A stretch of 64,000 bases of DNA from Pseudomonas sp. Q2-TVG4-2. Lineage in GTDB: Bacteria > Pseudomonadota > Gammaproteobacteria > Pseudomonadales > Pseudomonadaceae. The stretch lies in NCBI RefSeq assembly GCF_013620795.1, contig NZ_LGLW01000009.1:1-64000 (forward strand), read 5' to 3'. The notes beneath the pieces were generated by a model. The model was not told the origin of the DNA and did no database searches. It saw only the letters and a list, made by a program, of their open reading frames with translations. The position numbers were made by a program, and so were the translations under genes. Shown piece after piece: positions 39,894 through 47,313 of the stretch; positions within the stretch are counted from its first letter, which is position 1, and the number at the start of each line of letters is the position of its first letter.

Positions 39894-41009
39894 ATGCCTA
39901 CGAGAGATAAAAGCTCGTCCTCCAAGCAGAAGAGCCTGGATCTGGGGCTTAGCGAAAAACCTAAGAGAATTAACAGAAGTAAGCTAAGCGAGCAGCAAAA
40001 AGAAGCTGCCGAGATGCAGATTAAAGAAAAACAGAAAGAAGTTAAATACGATATACGTGACTTTACGATTGACTATATAGTAAAAGAGTTTCGAGATGGG
40101 TTTTTTTATATTCCGCCTTATCAGCGCGAGTTTGTTTGGAACCCTGAAAAGCAGAGCAGGTTTATCGAGTCAGTAATTCTTGGGCTTCCGATCCCGATGA
40201 TGTTCGTAGCAGATATGGACGACGGGAGGCTTGAGATTGTCGATGGAGCACAACGAATCCAAACGCTTGAGCAGTTCATGAACGGAGATATTAAATTATC
40301 TAAGCTTGATCGTCTCCCTGCGATTAATAAGTTTCGGTTTCACGACTTGCCCATCTCACAGCAGCGGAAAATTGGAACAAAAGCGCTCCGAGTGGTTGTC
40401 CTCGAAGACACTACGACTGCCGATCTTCGACAAGAGATTTTCAACAGGGTAAACACAACTGGGGAGCGTGCTCGCGCTAGCGAAGTGCGACGTGGCGCGT
40501 ATGTAGGTCCCTTTATGGATTTCGTAAGCGAAATGGCTAGCAACCATCTCTTCTCGAAGCTATGCCCCATAAGTGAAGTCGCAAAGTCGAGGAGGGAGGG
40601 CGAGGAATTGGTTCTACGCTTCTTCGCCTACTCTGATCATTACCAAGATTTCCAGCACGACGTTGATAAATTTTTAGATGCCTACGCTCGGCAACATCAA
40701 CACGTGTTTGATAAGGAGCGCATGCGAGAGGAGTTTGAATCGATGTTGAAATTCACGCAGCGGTATCTTCAGCACGGCTTCACAAAGTCGGAATCTATAA
40801 ACACGACGCCGCGCGTCCGGTTTGAAGCTCTTGCAGTGGGTATAAATTTAGCGCTTCGAATAGATCCTGATGTAACGCCAGTTAGTATGACTTGGCTTGA
40901 TTCCCCTGAGTTTATAAAACATACAACTACGCATGCGAGCAATTCGGGGCCACGTTTACGTGGAAGGATAGAATTTGTCAGAGATAGCTTGCTAGGGCGC
41001 GCCGCGTGA
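39894..41009 (+). CDS. DUF262 domain protein, putative defence component
   Basis: A 371-residue DUF262 (GmrS/ParB-like) protein. After a lysine-rich N-terminus (1-52) come the family motifs PPYQREFVW (74-82), the DGQQR-like IVDGAQR (115-121) and FNRVNTTG (183-190). DUF262 domains bind and hydrolyse nucleotides in the type IV restriction enzyme GmrSD and in SspE. The DUF1524 HNH nuclease that normally follows is absent, so cleavage would need a partner. Its stop overlaps the next gene's start (GTGA). Base composition and codon use are clearly AT-richer than in flanking genes, a sign of transfer. AGGA lies 10 nt upstream. Confidence 0.85.
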   Translation: MPTRDKSSSSKQKSLDLGLSEKPKRINRSKLSEQQKEAAEMQIKEKQKEVKYDIRDFTIDYIVKEFRDGFFYIPPYQREFVWNPEKQSRFIESVILGLPIPMMFVADMDDGRLEIVDGAQRIQTLEQFMNGDIKLSKLDRLPAINKFRFHDLPISQQRKIGTKALRVVVLEDTTTADLRQEIFNRVNTTGERARASEVRRGAYVGPFMDFVSEMASNHLFSKLCPISEVAKSRREGEELVLRFFAYSDHYQDFQHDVDKFLDAYARQHQHVFDKERMREEFESMLKFTQRYLQHGFTKSESINTTPRVRFEALAVGINLALRIDPDVTPVSMTWLDSPEFIKHTTTHASNSGPRLRGRIEFVRDSLLGRAA

Positions 41010-41710
41010 GTATGCTCCTCAGCGACTTCAATGATCGCGTTAAAGAAATTGACCAATTCATCCGCTTTTTGGCCATGGTTGAAGAGGGCGGTGCTTCAGT
41101 TCATCGGGCGGAAAAGAAGACTCATCGAAATAAGCAAATTGATGATGGCTGCTTCAAAATCATGAAGGCTTCCGCATTTCTTTTGTTATATAACTTGATT
41201 GAGTCATCAATACGCTCCTCCTTTGATCTGGTATATGAGTCGATCAAGCACGATTCGCTTTCTCCTTCCCAGTTAAATATGCTTTTTAGAGATTTGTGGG
41301 TTCGGCAGCGCTTTCTAATTTTAGATGGGCATTCCGCTTCACCTCGTAATTATCAAGAAATTACAATAAAAATAATTAACGACATTTTTGAAGATAGCAG
41401 TGTTATATTAGATGCGGCACGTCTGCCTGTGTCGGGTAATCTTGATGCTGAAGAAATACGAAAGATATGCAGGAAGCACGGAATATCCAGTGCTACTCAT
41501 TACTCGGCTAATGGTGGTGAAAAGTTAGGGCTTGTGAAAAAGCAGAGGAATGCGCTAGCTCATGGAAACGCGTCTTTCGTTGAGGTTGGCAGGCAGTTTA
41601 CGGTTGGGGATATTGATGCGATAAAGCAACAAACAGTAGTTTTCGTTAGAAGCATTTTGCGAAATATTTTGAAGTTCAGTGAACGCAAGAGTTATCTGGT
41701 TGAAACATGA
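41006..41710 (+). CDS. HEPN-domain putative nuclease (MAE_28990/MAE_18760-like)
   Basis: A 234-residue, mostly helical protein. The HEPN RNase-type motif R-x4-H is present as RNALAH (R181-H186), and a helix AFLLLYNLIESSIR (57-70) with a conserved acidic residue matches MAE_28990/MAE_18760-type HEPN domains. HEPN proteins are often RNases in toxin-antitoxin and abortive-infection systems. It starts with a GTG overlapping the DUF262 stop (an ATG at 41012 is possible) and ends overlapping the methyltransferase ATG, so it is made together with both. AT-rich like its neighbours. Whether it cuts RNA or DNA cannot be told. Confidence 0.75.
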   Translation: MSMLLSDFNDRVKEIDQFIRFLAMVEEGGASVHRAEKKTHRNKQIDDGCFKIMKASAFLLLYNLIESSIRSSFDLVYESIKHDSLSPSQLNMLFRDLWVRQRFLILDGHSASPRNYQEITIKIINDIFEDSSVILDAARLPVSGNLDAEEIRKICRKHGISSATHYSANGGEKLGLVKKQRNALAHGNASFVEVGRQFTVGDIDAIKQQTVVFVRSILRNILKFSERKSYLVET

Positions 41711-42891
41711 CCACGCAGATCAAATTATTCAGCACAGAGCGTTTTGTGATAAAGCCAGTTGCGGTTGCAGGCCCTCGTTGGGTTAAGGCGAAAAAATGGC
41801 CTGCCGTTAAGCGAGGTTCAGCACCTCTACGTGTAGTTGACTTGTTCTCGGGATTCGGTGGCTTAACATTGGGCGCTTGGGAAGGTGCTCGCTTAAGTGG
41901 AAGAAAGCTGGAAATCCTGCTTTCCGCTGACATTGCAAGCCGCCCCTTAGCTGTTTATCGGAAAAATTTCAAAGTTTCTCCGAAGGTGGCGATTGAAACG
42001 CCGGTTGAGTGTTTGTTTGACGGCAGAATAGGGGATCAAATAACTGAAATAGAACAGAGAACTATGAGTCATGCGATAGCGACTGACTTAATCCTTGCTG
42101 GCCCCCCTTGCCAGGGTCATTCCGATCTCAACAATAGTACGCGTAGAAAAGACCCGCGAAATGCGCTGTATCTACGGGCTATTCGAGCTATTGAAGTACT
42201 TGAGCCGGCGGCTGCGATCATTGAAAACGTGCCGACAGTGATCAGGGATGAGGGCGAGGTAGTTAACATTGCAACAGATAGGCTGATGAAGCTTGGCTAT
42301 CACGTTTGTAGTGCCGTGGTTAATCTGAGCCGGCTAGGCGTTCCGCAGAAAAGGAGGCGTCATGTACTCGTGGCAACTAGGAAAAAGGCTTTCGATTTCG
42401 ACCGGTGCTTGGCTGATAACGAGACCGTCGATTTTTCAGTAGGTGACTATTTGTCCGGTATCGAAGATGAATCGTCGAATGGAAGCACAGCATTCTATAA
42501 ATCCTCCCAGATGACAGCTGAAAATGTCGCTCGCGTGAATTATCTTTTTGATCATGATATCTATGATTTGCCAAACGAATTAAGACCTCGCTGTCATAAA
42601 GATAAAAAACATAGTTATATGTCAATGTATGGAAGAATGAAGTGGGGAGAGCCGGCCCAGACCATTACTGGTGGATTTGGGTCTATGGGTCAGGGACGGT
42701 TTGTACATCCCACTCGACGTCGTCTCATCACAGCGCACGAAGCGGCAAGGTTGCAAGGTATACCCGATTTTTTCGATTTCTCTTCAGTCTCGAAAGTAAC
42801 TGCGCTTAGAGAGATGATTGGGAATGCGGTCCCTCCTCAATTATCCGCAGCAATAACGAAAGCTCTTATAGAGCAAAATTTCTTCGATTAA
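41707..42891 (+). CDS. DNA (cytosine-5-)-methyltransferase
   Basis: A 394-residue C5-cytosine methyltransferase. Motif I DLFSGFGG (45-52) binds SAM; catalytic C135 lies in PPCQGHS (motif IV); ENV (173-175, motif VI), QKRRR (214-218, motif VIII), RLQGIPD (motif IX) and GNAVPP (372-377, motif X) are intact. The target-recognition region (about 225-320) is specific to this protein, so the recognised sequence is unknown. As third gene of a coupled operon with DUF262 and HEPN proteins it probably marks self DNA. Last gene of the AT-rich island. Confidence 0.93.
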   Translation: MTTQIKLFSTERFVIKPVAVAGPRWVKAKKWPAVKRGSAPLRVVDLFSGFGGLTLGAWEGARLSGRKLEILLSADIASRPLAVYRKNFKVSPKVAIETPVECLFDGRIGDQITEIEQRTMSHAIATDLILAGPPCQGHSDLNNSTRRKDPRNALYLRAIRAIEVLEPAAAIIENVPTVIRDEGEVVNIATDRLMKLGYHVCSAVVNLSRLGVPQKRRRHVLVATRKKAFDFDRCLADNETVDFSVGDYLSGIEDESSNGSTAFYKSSQMTAENVARVNYLFDHDIYDLPNELRPRCHKDKKHSYMSMYGRMKWGEPAQTITGGFGSMGQGRFVHPTRRRLITAHEAARLQGIPDFFDFSSVSKVTALREMIGNAVPPQLSAAITKALIEQNFFD

Positions 42892-42900
42892 CGATTGAAA

Positions 42901-42921
42901 GGGCAGATTTATTTCTGTCCC
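42901..42921. repeat. Short inverted repeat at right edge of the island
   Basis: GGGCAGA and TCTGTCCC pair around TTTATT, 9 bp after the methyltransferase stop. The word GGGACAGATTTATTT is a widespread gammaproteobacterial repeat, often near REP-associated transposase genes. A related copy lies at 45093-45112. It may serve as the operon terminator and marks where GC content rises again. Confidence 0.55.
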
Positions 42922-43038
42922 TGTTCCGTCATAAATAACCCGGCGCGTCTGAACGGTCTGGCACCGCGTCGGAATCATGCCCGCCCGATTTGAAATCCAG
43001 CCATGTTGCGCTCAGCTTCAACGGCCCTCTCTTGTGGC

Positions 43039-43449
43039 TCACCCGTTCGGCACGACCTCGTAGGGCGTATTGCTGAAGAAGATGTTGCGCCAGTCCGGGC
43101 GCCATTGAGGGATGCTCAGGGTAAAGCCATGGGTGCGCTTGTCGAAGGCAATCCAGGTCACGCCCAGGCTTTGGCTGTCCTCGCTCGTCCGCATGTCCAC
43201 TGAGCGGCTGGTAAAGAGCGGGCTGCGAAATACCTTCGACTGATCCGCACGGTCGACGATGCGCAGATACGACAGGCCACCGCCAGGGGCCAGCAAGCCC
43301 TGTACCGGCACGCTTTCGATCAAATGACCACCGTGCGGGCTGACTTGCGAAACCGACGGCGGCGCGCTCAGCGCATCGGCCAGGCTCCAGCCAAAGAGCA
43401 GGGCGAGCGCGGCGAGAAGGCTGCATACAACGAGAATGGCTTTGTTCAT
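43039..43449 (-). CDS. Hypothetical exported/membrane-anchored protein of the PAAR module
   Basis: A 136-residue protein with an N-terminal signal peptide or anchor (about 3-30, ILVVCSLLAALALLFGWSL) and a beta-rich remainder with no known motif. It is last in a minus-strand run PAAR-DUF6402-this gene, with only 1 bp between the DUF6402 stop and its start. An immunity or accessory role in the periplasm is possible from position alone. I do not recognise the family. Confidence 0.7.
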   Translation of the reverse strand: MNKAILVVCSLLAALALLFGWSLADALSAPPSVSQVSPHGGHLIESVPVQGLLAPGGGLSYLRIVDRADQSKVFRSPLFTSRSVDMRTSEDSQSLGVTWIAFDKRTHGFTLSIPQWRPDWRNIFFSNTPYEVVPNG

Positions 43450-43450
43450 G

Positions 43451-44407
43451 TCAGTGTTTCGGCAGGGTGATGGCGGGCGTGCCAGGTGGCAAGGGTTCGC
43501 GTAGTAGATCGGAAAATACGCGGAAGTCTCCGCCTCGTTTGTATCTGGCCCGGTAGTCGGCGAAATGGCTGTTCAGCACAAGCATGTAGCGTTTGCTCTG
43601 TTCGTCTATGTAGCGCCTTTGGTTCTGCGCACTCATGCCGAACAACGACTGCTGCATGATGCCGCGGGAGACCGCATCGACGCCGGCATTATGCGCCGTG
43701 GCCGCCAGCAGGCTGGGAGCGATACCATCGAAGTTCCAGAAGCCCAGCGGCTGGCTGAACACCGAGCCATCGTCGTTGAAGTCGTAGTTGTCCTCGGCAT
43801 AGAACAGCAAGGTTCTCGGGCGAAACAGAATGCGATCTGCATGCACCTCTACGTCACCCTCGGCCACCACCCGCAGGTTGAAGTCCGCCAGCGCTCCGCG
43901 CAGGTCGTTGAGACCTTCGCTGCCCCACTTGGAGAAGGTGATCGCGCGTGAGTTGAAGTAGCCGAAGCGCTCCACCGCACTCGCCAGGTTCGGGAAAACC
44001 AGGCGATAGCAGCCGAGCCCCTTGTCGCCATAGGCCTTGAGCAGATGTTTACGAATCTCACCCATGGCGGCGGCGTTGTTCCAGCTTCGACGCAGTTCGG
44101 CGAGAACCGGCTGGACCTTATCGAAACTAGCCACCCAACTCATCTTGACGATGCTTTCCTCGATGTACTGCGCCGGGGGTCACTCGGCGTGTTCCTTGAC
44201 CCGCTGCGACATGCCGCCATTTCCCGTTGGCCAGGGTTGTCCCTGAAACCAGTGGCGCATCAGCGCGGCGGAAACCGGCCAATTGATGGCATCCATGGCT
44301 GCCGGAATGTCGGTGATCTTGAATAGCCTGGCCTGAACTGGGGTGCCTTGCGTATTACTCGCAGGGCTCAGGTTCGATTGTGCGACGACTGGCTCCGTGC
44401 TCGACAT
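43451..44407 (-). pseudogene. DUF6402-family T6SS-associated gene with in-frame stop
   Basis: A 318-codon frame interrupted once by TGA at 44180-44182. The first part (75 codons from ATG 44407) contains FKITDIPAAMDAINWPVSAA and WFQGQPWPT; the second continues in the same frame with PPAQYIEESIVKMSWV and about 230 residues. The two halves together look like one DUF6402 protein, a family linked to type VI secretion PAAR/VgrG genes. Translation could restart at ATG 44143, giving a 230-residue product, but no ribosome site is obvious. A nonsense mutation is the simplest reading; a sequencing error is possible. It begins 9 bp after the PAAR gene. Confidence 0.75.
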
Positions 44408-44416
44408 GCTGCGCCC

Positions 44417-44941
44417 TCAGCCAATGTAGATTTCGGTTTGTGGCGCGAACTCGACGGACACGGTCTCGGCCGTATAGGCCGCGGCACGTTTGGTCTTACC
44501 GTGCTTGTCAGTGAGCCCTTCGATGACCTTGCCGGAGGCCGTCTTCAGCTTGTAAGGGCGGTTGGCCAAAGGCAGGCCGGTGTCGGTATCGCTGAGCACG
44601 AAATGCTCGTCCAACTGGTTAGGCATCGGCATCGGCATCGGCGCTGGCGCGGTGAAGGGCGCCGTGCTCACTGACGAGCCGACCAGAATGTTGCCGGAGC
44701 CAGTCACGATACTGCCTCCGTGCGTGGTGGGGCTGCCGAGGAAGGCAACCGGCTTGCCGTTGACCAAGATTGTGGCTTCGCCTGCTGATATCGCGCCGCC
44801 ACAGTTACTGGTGTCACCGACTCGGGCGGCAGGTAGGTTGTTGAACAAGACGTCCGGCGAACCAACCGCTATGGGGTTGGAACCGTGGCCGGGGATGGGG
44901 CAGGAGTGGGTGTCGGATAAGCGGGCAGCGGGCTTGGCCAT
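44417..44941 (-). CDS. PAAR-domain protein (type VI secretion spike tip)
   Basis: A 174-residue protein with an N-terminal PAAR domain (about 1-92; PAARLSDTHSCP, repeated AARVGD and VNGKPVAFLGSPTTHGG). PAAR proteins cap the VgrG spike of the type VI secretion system and carry effectors. A proline/methionine linker (MPMPMPN) joins a C-terminal beta-rich domain (about 108-174) of the transthyretin-like type often seen on PAAR and VgrG proteins; no toxin motif is visible. AAAGGAA upstream supports the ATG at 44941. No core secretion genes are in the window, so this is an orphan module. Confidence 0.88.
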   Translation of the reverse strand: MAKPAARLSDTHSCPIPGHGSNPIAVGSPDVLFNNLPAARVGDTSNCGGAISAGEATILVNGKPVAFLGSPTTHGGSIVTGSGNILVGSSVSTAPFTAPAPMPMPMPNQLDEHFVLSDTDTGLPLANRPYKLKTASGKVIEGLTDKHGKTKRAAAYTAETVSVEFAPQTEIYIG

Positions 44942-45092
44942 ACGAGTTCCTTTCGTAATCTATGAGTGAAGGGTCAAAACCCTAACAAGTCTGGCGGAGC
45001 TCATCGACTCCGCCATCCCAAGGAGTCCGACTTGTTAACGTTTTCGCCAGCTGATGGCGCTTTGCGTCTTCTATCGCGAACCAACGGAAAAA

Positions 45093-45112
45093 GGGGACAG
45101 ATTAATTTATCC
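45093..45112. repeat. Second copy of the GGGACAGATTTATTT-type repeat
   Basis: GGGGACAGATTAATTTATC resembles the inverted repeat at 42901-42921. The two copies bracket the PAAR/DUF6402 module, which could therefore have moved or been deleted by recombination between them (inference). Confidence 0.5.
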
Positions 45113-45194
45113 GTCTTCTCCGCTTGCTGGTCGCGCTCAATCAGATCCAAACGTTATTTATAGCGAGGTAGCCTGGGAGTGGCGCGTGGAAAAG

Positions 45195-45270
45195 GCTCCG
45201 CCGTTGTCCACCCTACGCAATACCGAAGCATCGGCGGAGCAGGCTGGTTTGGTGGCGTAGGGTGGACAAC
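45195..45270. repeat. Inverted repeat of the GTAGGGTGG family
   Basis: GTTGTCCACCCTACGC (45203-45218) pairs perfectly with GCGTAGGGTGGACAAC (45255-45270); inside, GCTCCGCCG and CGGCGGAGC form a further stem. The core ACCCTAC/GTAGGGT word is shared with repeats near 46565, 47238, 51078 and 57102. Confidence 0.8.
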
Positions 45271-45411
45271 GCTTTACTTGTCCACGCGGTACTTTCAATG
45301 GTGATACCGCGCATCTGCCCTACGGTTACTCCTAGTTATCCCTGCGTGTTTCAAACAGCACATTACAGCTGCCGTATCATGCCCACCCGTTTCTCCCTCT
45401 GACCCATCCCC

Positions 45412-45975
45412 ATGACCATTCTTGAACTCATCGCCTCAGCCCTCGGTGTGCTCGCCGTTTGGCTTACCGTGCGACAGAACCCGCTGTGCTGGCCCATCGG
45501 CTTGGTGATGGTGTCGCTCTATGCCTGGTTCTTTTTTGAGGCGCGGTTGTATTCGCAGGTGTTGCTCAACGGTGTGTTTGCCGCCATGCAGCTGTATGGC
45601 TGGTGGCAGTGGACGCGGGGCGGCGGTGGGGATGGCGGGCGGCCGGTGGTGGGCGCAACGGCGATGGAGGTAAACGCGGGTCTGGCTGTGGCGGCGCTGG
45701 GCAGCGTTGGGCTGGGTTTGCTGATGGCGACAGCTACCGAAGCGGCGTATCCCTGGCCGGACGCGGCGCTCACAGCGTTCAGCTTGCTGGCGCAGTTGTG
45801 GATGGCGCTCAAGCGCTGGCAGTGCTGGCTGTTGTGGATCGTGGTGGACGTGCTCTATGTGGGGTTCTTTCTGGTCCAGAGCTATTGGCTCACCGCCGGG
45901 CTGTACGGGTTGTTCTCCGTGCTGGCGGTGATGGGGCTGCGTGAATGGCGGCAGGTGAGGCTCGCGGCGCAATGA
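45412..45975 (+). CDS. pnuC: Nicotinamide riboside transporter PnuC
   Basis: A 187-residue inner-membrane protein with about seven helices. The pattern NPLCWPIGLVMVSLYAWFFF and GVFAAMQLYGWWQW is characteristic of PnuC, which facilitates uptake of nicotinamide riboside for NAD salvage; relatives (PnuT, PnuX) carry thiamine or riboflavin. The following NadR-like kinase gene overlaps the stop by ATGA, which favours nicotinamide riboside, since the kinase would trap it by phosphorylation. Confidence 0.93.
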   Translation: MTILELIASALGVLAVWLTVRQNPLCWPIGLVMVSLYAWFFFEARLYSQVLLNGVFAAMQLYGWWQWTRGGGGDGGRPVVGATAMEVNAGLAVAALGSVGLGLLMATATEAAYPWPDAALTAFSLLAQLWMALKRWQCWLLWIVVDVLYVGFFLVQSYWLTAGLYGLFSVLAVMGLREWRQVRLAAQ

Positions 45976-46496
45976 GGGTGCTGGTGCTCACAGGGGCTGA
46001 GTCGACGGGCAAGAGCTGGCTCACGGCGCGGTTGCAGCAGCGTTTCGGCGGGGTGGTGGTGGGCGAGTATGTTCGTCATTTCATCGAGCAGGAACAGCGC
46101 GACACCTGCCTGGGCGACATTCCGTCTATCGCGCGCGGGCAGCTTATGTGGGAAGACGCCGCACGCGGGCTGACGCCGGAGCTGTTGATCCTCGATACCC
46201 ATTTGCTGAGCAATATGGTCTGGAGCCAGACGCTGTTCGGCAGCTGCCCGGCGTGGCTGGAGGATGAGCTGCTCGCGCGGCGGTATGACCAGCATTTGCT
46301 GCTGTCACCGGAAGGCGCCGAGTGGCATGCAGATGGTCAGCGTTGCCAACCGGATGTCGGCGGGCGCTGGTACTTTCATGAGGCTTGCCGAACCTGGCTT
46401 GAGCGTCATCAGCAGCCGTTCGTGGAGATTGCCGGGGATTGGGCCAGCCGGGAGCAGCAGGCCGTTGCCTATGTTCGCGTCTTGCTTGGGCGATGA
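45972..46496 (+). CDS. NadR-like ribosylnicotinamide kinase
   Basis: A 174-residue P-loop kinase resembling the C-terminal ribosylnicotinamide kinase domain of NadR, without the HTH and adenylyltransferase parts. Walker A is GAESTGKS near residue 7; GEYVRHFIEQ and LILDTHLLSN follow as in NadR. It would convert nicotinamide riboside to NMN. The ATG at 45972 overlaps the pnuC stop, so the pair is co-translated. An upstream in-frame codon at 45945 lies inside pnuC and is rejected. Confidence 0.88.
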   Translation: MRVLVLTGAESTGKSWLTARLQQRFGGVVVGEYVRHFIEQEQRDTCLGDIPSIARGQLMWEDAARGLTPELLILDTHLLSNMVWSQTLFGSCPAWLEDELLARRYDQHLLLSPEGAEWHADGQRCQPDVGGRWYFHEACRTWLERHQQPFVEIAGDWASREQQAVAYVRVLLGR

Positions 46497-46816
46497 GCTG
46501 AAGAACATAGGTGTGGGCCCGACGACGCTCCGTTTAGCCCGCCAGATGTAGGTAGCCCTGTCATGGTGGGCTGAAGCCCACCCTACAACCGAGCAAGGGT
46601 GCGTCCAGGTTCACTTATTCCATGCGCGGGTTGGCTGGCTTCGCTCCGCTATCTGAGGGGCTTCCGAATGGGACTTATCGCACCGATCACGTTCTCATGT
46701 GGGTGGCGTTAAGGTCTTTCCAGCAGCCTTGGATGGCTTGCAAAAGGGCTCCCGCGCCGCATCGCCGGATTCGGTGGGCCAGCAAGGCCCGGCCATTCGA
46801 TAAAAAGAGGAAGCGC
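46497..46816. other. Intergenic region with a GGTGGGCTGAAGCCCACC repeat
   Basis: 320 bp. Apart from the repeat at 46565-46586 I see no gene or regulatory signal; an open frame from 46622 continues into the next gene but lacks a start signal. Confidence 0.5.
46565..46586. repeat. Palindromic repeat ending ACCCTAC
   Basis: GGTGGGCTGAAGCCCACC followed by CTAC: an 8-bp palindrome with the ACCCTAC tail. Same element as at 51127-51148 and 57102-57126. Likely an mRNA hairpin after the NadR-like kinase gene. Confidence 0.8.
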
Positions 46817-47221
46817 ATGGACAGTCGAGGGTTTGTTTGGGCGCATTTCAAGCTCAATGCCGAGCAGCGCCTGCGGGGGTTCAACTTCTTCGTGGTGCTG
46901 GCGATCTTTGCCGATGGCGGTGTGTTGGCCGCGTTGGAGCGGGGCTTCTCGCCAGGCCTGCTGGTGTTACTGGGTGCCTTCACGGTGCTGCTGGCGATGG
47001 TGTTCTGGCTGGTCGATGCGCGCAGCCGCCAACTGCTGCAACTGACCATCACGGCGCTCAAGGAGATAGAGGCTGATTTTCCCGCCAGCTACCGGCTGTT
47101 CGCCAACGATGCGCTGGGGCAGAACCCGGTCATCAGCTATACGTTCGCGATCCGCGCGCTGCTGTTAGCGCAGATGGGGTTTGGCCTGGGTGTGATTGCC
47201 TATGGGCTCTACCACTGGTGA
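46817..47221 (+). CDS. Small membrane protein of unknown function
   Basis: A 134-residue protein with three likely membrane helices: about 22-40 (FNFFVVLAIFADGGVLAAL), 44-66 (LLVLLGAFTVLLAMVFWLV) and 112-133 (LLLAQMGFGLGVIAYGLY), and a soluble stretch between the second and third. GAGGAAG upstream supports the ATG at 46817. A palindromic repeat follows (47238). I do not recognise the family; the layout is that of small bacterial helical-hairpin membrane proteins. Confidence 0.75.
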   Translation: MDSRGFVWAHFKLNAEQRLRGFNFFVVLAIFADGGVLAALERGFSPGLLVLLGAFTVLLAMVFWLVDARSRQLLQLTITALKEIEADFPASYRLFANDALGQNPVISYTFAIRALLLAQMGFGLGVIAYGLYHW

Positions 47222-47237
47222 TGTGCATCTTCAGTTG

Positions 47238-47282
47238 GGTGGGCTTTAGCCCACCACTGTATGCGTGGGCAGGCCCACCCTA
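47238..47282. repeat. Palindromic repeat cluster
   Basis: GGTGGGCTTTAGCCCACC (47238-47255) followed by GGGCAGGCCCACCCTAC (to 47282): variant of the GGTGGGCTGAAGCCCACC...ACCCTAC element. It lies between convergent genes and may act as a two-way terminator. Confidence 0.75.
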
Positions 47283-47313
47283 CGAAATTGCAGCCTGGCG
47301 AGGCTCACCCAAT

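Larger units (their letters stand above)
44942..45411. other. Repeat-rich intergenic region before pnuC
   Basis: 470 bp with no supported gene. It holds a GGGGACAGATTAATTTATC repeat and a large inverted repeat (45195-45270), both listed separately. The pnuC promoter should lie at its right end: a TATCAT at 45375-45380 is a possible -10, without a convincing -35. Confidence 0.5.

Noticed and set aside
39894-42891. Reading the island as a GmrSD type IV enzyme or a classic type II restriction-modification pair
   Set aside because: No DUF1524 nuclease for GmrSD and no recognisable type II endonuclease; the HEPN protein is a different kind of partner.
39825-42900. Prophage or integrative element
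   Set aside because: No integrase, excisionase, structural phage gene or tRNA attachment site is visible; only a composition change and flanking remnants.
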